Assembly (NCBI GenBank): GCA_905236535.1
Contig: CAJOQN010000066.1
Location: 1-11,013 of the forward strand
Direction of reading: 5' to 3'
Source: an uncultured Bacilli bacterium
GTDB lineage: Bacteria; Bacillota_I; Bacilli_A; RFN20; CAG-826
Length of the DNA: 11,013 nucleotides
Under the pieces are notes generated by a model. It worked only from the letters and a program-made list of their open reading frames with translations. It searched no databases and was not told where the DNA came from. The translations under genes and the position numbers were made by a program. Positions 6,328-11,013 of this stretch are shown piece by piece (the first letter of the stretch is position 1; each line of letters starts with the position of its first letter).

Positions 6328-6414
6328 TTAAATATCTTTATCCTCTAAAATAGTATTTGATGCAGTTTTAGCGACAATCTCTAAATATACATTTAAGAGA
6401 GTGTCATCATAACG
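6328..6414 (-). pseudogene. Short open frame without a start codon, possible broken small gene
   Basis: On the minus strand a frame is open from just after a TAG (6415-6417) to TAA at 6328-6330, reading RYDDTLLNVYLEIVAK and ending ILEDKDI (28 residues). It has no ATG, GTG or TTG. The tandem ATG ATG at the end of the preceding gene (A of the first at 6410, overlapping its stop as ATGA) lies in another frame and runs only five codons (MMTLS) before TAA. The two frames meet in a CTCTCT run; one CT unit fewer would join them into a 26-residue peptide starting MMTLLNVYLEIV. It may be a broken coupled gene, an assembly indel, or chance. The frame stops two bases before the terminator stem. Confidence 0.25.
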
Positions 6415-7066
6415 CTACAGATTCAACTAAAGATAATATAGCTCCGATTAAAACAAAGATCATGCTTGCCCATTCAGTATACGCTAAGGGGAAGAGTTTT
6501 GGGCGTTTATAATAATATGTTCCATCACTATTAACTTCTTTATCTAAATAGGCCCATCTCGATAGTTTTGGATTAAGGATTAAAAGGAAATATAAAATCC
6601 CAAAGAAACCAACCACAAATACCATCACAAGCGATAAATTATTAGTGAATAATTGATAATCATTTAAACATAAAATGAATAAAGCCCCATAAACCAAGAA
6701 GGTTAAGACAAAACTTGTGACATCAAAGAATAAATGGAGTCTTAAAAGCTTTAAAGGGGTAAAGGTTAAAGAAGAGAAAACTAATGCGCTTAAAACACCC
6801 ACGGCCATTAAAAATTTGGTTAAGTTATTGGTGAATTGAAAACCATAAAAAGCATAAAAACCAAGAAGAGAGACAGCGCAAAGAATCATAAAGATATTGC
6901 CGAATAAATTGTCTTTAAAGGAATTATCCATATTCAGTTCATATGGAAACATGCTAAGTGGATTATATTTAACGTTAAAACGCTGCTTATAGGAGATAAA
7001 AGAAGTCACACAAAAGCAGATAAAGAATAAAATTGTTAAAGCACCAAAAGCGAATAATAACGGCAT
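6407..7066 (-). CDS. Six-segment integral membrane protein, function unknown
   Basis: A 219-residue, strongly hydrophobic protein I do not recognise. Probable membrane segments are at about 3-24, 54-76, 84-103, 112-135, 145-165 and 196-215, with a polar loop at 25-53 and another at 166-193 (KLSRWAYLDKEVNSDGTYYYKRPK) carrying most of the charge. No transporter or enzyme motif is visible. The ATG at 7066 is preferred because it follows the rpe stop by one base (TAATATG), the coupled spacing seen throughout this operon; a frame extending to 7147 exists but its extra 27 residues lie inside rpe. It ends the operon. In Bacillus the slot after rpe holds thiN, so this gene is a lineage-specific replacement or insertion and may have no functional tie to rpe. 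Confidence 0.82.
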   Translation of the reverse strand: MPLLFAFGALTILFFICFCVTSFISYKQRFNVKYNPLSMFPYELNMDNSFKDNLFGNIFMILCAVSLLGFYAFYGFQFTNNLTKFLMAVGVLSALVFSSLTFTPLKLLRLHLFFDVTSFVLTFLVYGALFILCLNDYQLFTNNLSLVMVFVVGFFGILYFLLILNPKLSRWAYLDKEVNSDGTYYYKRPKLFPLAYTEWASMIFVLIGAILSLVESVAL

Positions 7067-7067
7067 A

Positions 7068-7727
7068 TTACTTATGCAAAGCCTCCACTTTTTCCTTATA
7101 ATTATCACTACCAAAGATGTAGCTACCAGCGACGAGGATATCCACACCAGCCTCTTTTACAAGTTTTGCGGTTTGTTCATTAATCCCACCATCAACTTCA
7201 ATTAAAGTTTGAAGATGATGATCATCGATATATTTTCTTAATTTAACAATTTTATCTAAAGCATTCATCATAAAAGTTTGCCCACCAAAACCTGGTTCCA
7301 CCGACATCACTAGGACCAAGTGAAGATCTTTTAAGAATGGATAAACAACTTCAATCGGAGTGTTTGGTTTAATTGATAGCCCCGCTTTCACACCGTTTTG
7401 ATGAATGATATCAATAACTTCTTTAATCTCGTTTTCATCCTTACATGCTTCATAATGGAAGGTTAAGACATCCGCTCCGGCATCACAGAATCTTTTGGCG
7501 TAATGCAAAGGATCAGAAATCATGATATGAACATCGTTAACAAGATGATGACAAGTGGCGATGCTTTTTAAAACCGGAAGGCCAAAGGAGATATTATCGA
7601 CAAAATGTCCGTCCATCACATCGAAGTGAAGATATTCGCTTTTCGTTTCTTCGATACGATTAATCTCTTCTTTTAGACATTTAAAATCTGCCGATAAGAG
7701 AGATGGGGAAACAATAATTTTTCTCAT
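7068..7727 (-). CDS. rpe: Ribulose-phosphate 3-epimerase
   Basis: Interconverts D-ribulose-5-phosphate and D-xylulose-5-phosphate in the pentose phosphate pathway (cytoplasmic TIM barrel). The 219-residue product is full length and has all active-site parts: Ser8 in SPSLLSADF, metal ligands His34 and Asp36 in HFDVMDG, His67 in DVHIMI, the catalytic Asp179 in EVDGGI, and the phosphate-loop segments MSVEPGFGGQ (141-150) and VAGSYIFG (199-206). The start overlaps the rsgA stop as TAATG, with AGGAGGT inside the end of rsgA as a strong ribosome binding site, so it may be translated better than its operon neighbours. Order rsgA-rpe is as in Bacillus. Alternative activity on allulose or other ketose phosphates is unlikely given the context. 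Confidence 0.96.
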   Translation of the reverse strand: MRKIIVSPSLLSADFKCLKEEINRIEETKSEYLHFDVMDGHFVDNISFGLPVLKSIATCHHLVNDVHIMISDPLHYAKRFCDAGADVLTFHYEACKDENEIKEVIDIIHQNGVKAGLSIKPNTPIEVVYPFLKDLHLVLVMSVEPGFGGQTFMMNALDKIVKLRKYIDDHHLQTLIEVDGGINEQTAKLVKEAGVDILVAGSYIFGSDNYKEKVEALHK

Positions 7728-8593
7728 TATTTATACCTCCTGATATAACTAACCGCATCAGCGGATAATTTCAGATATGAGTCATAAGCGATTTGCGGAA
7801 TCATATGATTCTCTAAAGCTTGTTTTATTTCACATTTTGGTTCAGAAATATGAAGGCAATCAGTGTAAAAGCATTTAGTGCTTCGTTCAGCGAATGTCGG
7901 GAAGAATTTAGCAATATCTTCCTTATAAAGTTCTAAATCCAAAGAGGAAAATCCTGGAGTGTCAGCGATATATCCTCCTTCATATGGAAGAAGGATGGTT
8001 TCTTTGGTCTCATGTTTTCCTCTCCCTAAGGCAAAGCTATATTCTCCTTCATTTCTTTGATAACTTGGATCAATCGCATTTAATAATGAGGATTTCCCCA
8101 CGCCTGATTGACCGAGCAAAGAAGAGATTTTATTTTTAAATAATTCTTTAACTTCCTCTAAACCATCACCTTTTTTATTAGAGACAAAATAAACTTTTAT
8201 TCCTAATTTATTAAAGGTTTCTTTGATCTCATCAATCTTTGATTGACTCACTCCTGATTTATCAATTTTAGTGACGATTATTTTAGCGTCTAAACCAAAT
8301 TTATTGGCGTATGTTAAATATTTAAAGGCGAGATAATAGGAGAATTCGGGTTCGACGATGGAAAAAACAATTAATAATTGATCGATGTTTGCGACTTTAG
8401 GTCTATTTAAAACCGTCTTTCTTTCTTTAATCTCTTCAATGACAAATTCATTTTCGTTAAAGGTGACATAATCTCCAACGATTGGAGATAATTTATTTTT
8501 TCGAAAAGTTCCTCTCGGTTTACAAGAATAAAGAAGTCCATCGCAATAGACTTTATAAATCCCATACCTTGAAGAAACAATTAATCCATCCAT
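7727..8593 (-). CDS. rsgA: Ribosome small-subunit-dependent GTPase A
   Basis: A circularly permuted GTPase that acts in late 30S subunit maturation and leaves on GTP hydrolysis. With the ATG at 8593 it has 288 residues: an N-terminal OB-like domain (about 1-66, including GLLYSCKPRG and VGDYV), then G motifs in permuted order, TKID (108-111, G4), GQSGVGKSS (161-169, P-loop), GRGKHETKE (switch I) and DTPG (211-214, G3). A C-terminal zinc site follows with Cys241, Cys246, His248 and Cys254, then a helical tail. A frame extends nine codons further upstream but into prkC; the 8593 ATG lies one base after the prkC stop (TAAGATG) and matches the family N-terminus (MDGLIV). It follows prpC and prkC as in B. 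subtilis, where PrkC phosphorylates this GTPase (CpgA) and PrpC reverses it. Confidence 0.96.
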   Translation of the reverse strand: MDGLIVSSRYGIYKVYCDGLLYSCKPRGTFRKNKLSPIVGDYVTFNENEFVIEEIKERKTVLNRPKVANIDQLLIVFSIVEPEFSYYLAFKYLTYANKFGLDAKIIVTKIDKSGVSQSKIDEIKETFNKLGIKVYFVSNKKGDGLEEVKELFKNKISSLLGQSGVGKSSLLNAIDPSYQRNEGEYSFALGRGKHETKETILLPYEGGYIADTPGFSSLDLELYKEDIAKFFPTFAERSTKCFYTDCLHISEPKCEIKQALENHMIPQIAYDSYLKLSADAVSYIRRYK

Positions 8594-8594
8594 C

Positions 8595-9479
8595 TTATTT
8601 AAAACCAAAAATCTTCGCAAAGAGAGATTTTTTCTCTTTATAAAGAGAAGGATTATCTTTAATCTCTTTTAAATCATCATATAAAAGGGCAGCGTTTGCA
8701 TATCTTTCTTTGGGATTCTTTTTACAACACTTAAAGATAATTCTTTCAATTTCTTTGGGGCAAGAAGGAAGATATTTCTTTGGAGATGGGAATTTATCTT
8801 TAATATGGGCCACCGCGATATTGACCGCGGTGTCTCTCATAAATGGGACATGTCCAGTTAAAAGTTCAAAGAAGGTGACACCACAGGCATAGATATCAGA
8901 TTGCACACTGGCGGATTTTCCTCTTGAAATCTCCGGAGCAAGATAATAAACCGAACCGATGATATCACTGGTCGCGGTTAAAGTATTCTCCACTCCTTCA
9001 GCTTGGGCAATACCAAAGTCCCCAAGTTTTAAAGTCCCATCCGTCATCAAATAAATATTATGAGGTTTGATATCGCGATGGATAATCCCATGAGCATGAG
9101 CGTAACTGAGGGCGTTTGCGAGTTGAAGCATCACTGATAAACATTCCTCGATATTTAAACTTCCACGGAAGTCTAATACATCTTTTAGGGTTTGACCTTT
9201 AATATATTCATTGGCGATATATGGTCTCCCATCGATCGTTCCATGATTATAGACTTTAATAATATTTTCGTGGTCTAAAGAAGCAGCGATGAGAATTTCA
9301 TTCTCAAAGCGGCGAAGATTGATTGGATTTTTCATGACATCTTCTCTAATTAATTTAATGGCGACAATCTTTTTAGAGATGATATCGGTGGCTTCATAGA
9401 CTTCGGCCATCCCGCCGTGTCCAAGTCTAGATTCGATGCGGTAACGATTGTCGATAATATTTCCGATTTTGAGTGCCAT
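8595..9479 (-). CDS. prkC: Soluble Hanks-type Ser/Thr protein kinase (PrkC-like, catalytic domain only)
   Basis: A eukaryotic-type Ser/Thr kinase of 294 residues. Catalytic features are complete: glycine loop LGHGGMAEVYEA (19-30), Lys42 in AIK, Glu61 in helix C, HRDIKPHN with Asp136, Lys138 and Asn141, DFG (154-156), Thr166/168/170 in the activation loop, GSVYYLAPE (175-183) and SDIYACG. After the kinase domain ends near 275 there are only about 20 basic residues (KEKKSLFAKIFGFK). The membrane segment and PASTA repeats of typical PrkC/PknB (about 600-650 residues) are absent, so it cannot sense peptidoglycan directly. The end is not ragged: it joins rsgA by TAAGATG, so this is the normal architecture here rather than a visible truncation. 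Mycoplasma homologues also lack PASTA repeats. Start is two bases after the prpC stop, its partner phosphatase. Confidence 0.93.
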   Translation of the reverse strand: MALKIGNIIDNRYRIESRLGHGGMAEVYEATDIISKKIVAIKLIREDVMKNPINLRRFENEILIAASLDHENIIKVYNHGTIDGRPYIANEYIKGQTLKDVLDFRGSLNIEECLSVMLQLANALSYAHAHGIIHRDIKPHNIYLMTDGTLKLGDFGIAQAEGVENTLTATSDIIGSVYYLAPEISRGKSASVQSDIYACGVTFFELLTGHVPFMRDTAVNIAVAHIKDKFPSPKKYLPSCPKEIERIIFKCCKKNPKERYANAALLYDDLKEIKDNPSLYKEKKSLFAKIFGFK

Positions 9480-9481
9480 AA

Positions 9482-10234
9482 TTATTTATCAGCCTCCCAT
9501 ATCGCAATTCCGATATTATCGCTTCCACCGTTCGCGTTCGCTAGAGCGATTAATTGATCACACTTCGTGGAAACGGGTTCATTAGATTTAATCACCGACT
9601 CAATAACTTTATGGTCGAGGTTGTTATATAAACCATCAGAGCAAACCAAAAAAGTTTCATTATCATAATTGGCGAATTTGAAATCCACCTCAATCGTCGG
9701 TTCATTGCCTAAGGCATTTAATAAGACATGTCTTTTTGGATGAGTGGCCATTTCGGATTCAGAGATTTGACCAGTTCTAAATAAATAAGCGACGACAGTT
9801 TGATCTTCAGTGATTTGTTGAAGGGTGTTATTTTTTAAGATATAGGCTCTTGAATCACCGACTTGAGCACTGATATAAAAACCTCCGACAATTAAGATCG
9901 CGGTCAAGGTTGTTCCCATTCCAACGTAGGAAGGATTTTTTTGGGCCTCATCATAGATGAGATTGTTTGCTCTTCTAATCTCTCTTTTCATCCAATATAT
10001 GGCGTGAGCTCGATTAAAGAACTTTCTTTGATTTATAAAAGCATCTTGAATGCTATTTAATGCTAAGGAGGAGGCTAGTTCTCCTTTGTTGCTTCCTCCC
10101 ATTCCATCACAGATGAGGAGAAGAACATTCCCTCTGGCATTGATACAAGCAAGAGCGTTATCCTCATTAGTCAAGCGAACCCTGCCAATGTCGGTCTTGC
10201 TTACAAATTGTCCACTGATATATTTTTTATTCAT
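9482..10234 (-). CDS. prpC: PP2C-type Ser/Thr protein phosphatase, PrpC-like
   Basis: Metal-dependent PPM/PP2C phosphatase expected to reverse phosphorylation by the adjacent kinase. The 250-residue length is typical (B. subtilis PrpC is 254). Motifs in order: TDIGRVRLTNEDN (14-26), Asp43 in CDGMGG (metal ligand), GMGTTLT (106-111), GDSR with Asp127, HPKRHVLLNALG (165-176), CSDGLYNN with Asp200, and GGSDNI with Asp239 (metal ligand). No membrane segment or extra domain is visible. The ATG overlaps the end of rlmN by eight bases (ATGAATAA); no good ribosome binding site is seen, so coupling to rlmN is likely. prpC-prkC pairing next to rsgA is strongly conserved in Bacillota and supports the assignment. 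Confidence 0.96.
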   Translation of the reverse strand: MNKKYISGQFVSKTDIGRVRLTNEDNALACINARGNVLLLICDGMGGSNKGELASSLALNSIQDAFINQRKFFNRAHAIYWMKREIRRANNLIYDEAQKNPSYVGMGTTLTAILIVGGFYISAQVGDSRAYILKNNTLQQITEDQTVVAYLFRTGQISESEMATHPKRHVLLNALGNEPTIEVDFKFANYDNETFLVCSDGLYNNLDHKVIESVIKSNEPVSTKCDQLIALANANGGSDNIGIAIWEADK

Positions 10235-11013
10235 CGTCTTTTAATTCCACCTTTGCTTTTAATTGACCACAGGCCGCGTCAATATCGGAACCGAATTCCT
10301 TTCTAATCGTCGTATTCACTCCTCCTTCAATCAAATAATTGAGGAAAGCGTGAACTCGATTGTTGCTGCTGCGTTTATAATCGCATAATTTGGTTTCGTT
10401 ATAGGGAATGAGATTAACATAGCCTTTTGTTCCTTTAATCAGTTCAATCAACTCTTGAGCGCATTCCTTCGTGTCATTTATACCTTCTAAAAGAAGATAT
10501 TCATAAGTCACTCTTCGCCCAGCGAGCTTTTCATATTCTCTGATTGCGGGAAAGATAATCTCTAAAGGAAAAGCTTTATTAATCTTCATTAATTTATTTC
10601 TAAGTTCATTGTTAGGGGCATGTAGAGAGATGGCAAGATTGGTTTGAAGACCTTCTTTTGCGTATTTTCTTATCCCCTCAGGAATCCCACATGTCGAGAC
10701 CGTGATATGTCTCGCTCCAATGGCGAGTCCCTTTTGATGATTGATGATGCGGATGAAGTCCATGACATTATCATAATTGTCAAAAGGTTCACCTGTTCCC
10801 ATGACAACGACATGAGTAACATGCATGCCTTTGCCTTCTTCCGCTAATAAGTCGTTAATAACAAGAACTTGTCCCACCATTTCCTCTGGTTTTAAATTTC
10901 TTTGTCTGCCTAAGATGCCAGAAGAGCAAAAAGAACATCCCATATTACATCCAACTTGACTAGAGACACATACTGCACAACCATAGTCATATCTCATAAG
11001 AACACATTCCACT
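10227..11013 (-). CDS. rlmN: 23S rRNA/tRNA adenine-C2 methyltransferase RlmN, N-terminus cut off by window edge
   Basis: Radical-SAM enzyme that methylates C2 of A2503 in 23S rRNA and A37 in some tRNAs. About 261 residues are visible; compared with the usual 350-370, roughly 90 N-terminal residues lie to the right of the window. The visible part begins at VECVLM, which is internal in the family, so the GTG at 11012 is not the start. Seen: CVSSQVGCNMGCSFC, whose last three Cys hold the 4Fe-4S cluster and whose first Cys matches the conserved substrate-side cysteine (E. coli Cys118); GTGEPF (SAM-binding); STCGIP; ISLHAPN; and near the end DAACGQL with the methyl-carrying cysteine (E. coli Cys355). 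These two cysteines and the ACGQL ending fit RlmN/Cfr-type chemistry, and the context with prpC is that of rlmN rather than cfr. It overlaps prpC by eight bases. Confidence 0.96.
   Translation of the reverse strand, partial: VECVLMRYDYGCAVCVSSQVGCNMGCSFCSSGILGRQRNLKPEEMVGQVLVINDLLAEEGKGMHVTHVVVMGTGEPFDNYDNVMDFIRIINHQKGLAIGARHITVSTCGIPEGIRKYAKEGLQTNLAISLHAPNNELRNKLMKINKAFPLEIIFPAIREYEKLAGRRVTYEYLLLEGINDTKECAQELIELIKGTKGYVNLIPYNETKLCDYKRSSNNRVHAFLNYLIEGGVNTTIRKEFGSDIDAACGQLKAKVELKDDE

Noticed and set aside
7067..7147. 27-residue N-terminal extension of the six-segment membrane protein
   Set aside because: It lies inside rpe in another frame. The ATG at 7066 has the tight coupled spacing of all other genes in the operon.
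8594..8620. Nine-residue N-terminal extension of RsgA
   Set aside because: It overlaps the prkC C-terminus; the ATG at 8593, one base after the prkC stop, gives the family-typical N-terminus.
10227..11012. Complete rlmN gene starting at GTG 11012
   Set aside because: The first visible residues (VECVLM) are internal in the RlmN family and about 90 N-terminal residues including the accessory domain are missing, so the gene is cut by the window edge.
1..11013. Mobile element, phage, CRISPR array, tRNA, rRNA, riboswitch or defence system
   Set aside because: I saw no transposase or integrase, no spaced direct repeats, no cloverleaf or rRNA-like sequence, and no leader long enough for a riboswitch. 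Gene content is conserved housekeeping plus three unknown membrane proteins.
1..11013. Recoded TGA (Mycoplasma/Spiroplasma code)
   Set aside because: Conserved Trp positions (for example in GlgC YWRDVGT and RpmB RRWKPNL) use TGG, genes do not contain in-frame TGA, and TGA ends the 6407-7066 gene.

Overview
The window looks like the chromosome of a low-GC Bacillota (Firmicutes), most likely an uncultured gut member of the Bacilli such as an Erysipelotrichia-, RF39- or Izemoplasma-like lineage. The grounds are AT-rich intergenic DNA with near-consensus sigma-A promoters and strong AGGAGG-type ribosome binding sites, plus a Bacillus-like order of rlmN-prpC-prkC-rsgA-rpe close to rpmB. The genes use TGG for Trp, and TGA serves as a stop, so this is not the Mycoplasma/Spiroplasma code. 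The placement is inferred from gene order and family resemblance only.

Region 1 (1-3420, minus strand) is a glycogen-synthesis operon, glgC-glgD-glgA, with glgA running off the left edge. GlgC and its catalytically degenerate partner GlgD make ADP-glucose and GlgA polymerises it. A good promoter with an overlapping palindrome sits just upstream of glgC. Region 2 (3421-4200, minus) holds an unrecognised membrane/coiled-coil protein, a possible 30-residue tail peptide and a terminator.

Region 3 (4201-6325, plus) starts from a divergent promoter region and carries dCMP deaminase, folD and a two-membrane-segment protein resembling bacterial PH-domain proteins. dCMP deaminase and FolD both feed thymidylate synthesis, one supplying dUMP and the other interconverting folate one-carbon units. 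Then rpmB (ribosomal protein L28) follows with its own promoter and a strong terminator that should work in both directions.

Region 4 (6326-11013, minus) is one tightly packed operon read from the right edge: rlmN (5' end cut off), prpC, prkC, rsgA, rpe and a six-segment membrane protein of unknown function. The genes overlap or are separated by 0-2 bases, implying co-transcription and translational coupling. It pairs a PP2C phosphatase and a Ser/Thr kinase with ribosome-related enzymes (RlmN, RsgA). The kinase is a bare catalytic domain without the membrane anchor and PASTA repeats usual for PrkC.

Most of the window is ordinary housekeeping sequence. I see no mobile element, CRISPR array, tRNA, rRNA or defence system. 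The points that merit a second look are the two short frames that follow the unrecognised membrane proteins just before terminators (one apparently broken in a CT repeat), the soluble kinase, and the palindrome over the glgC -35 box.
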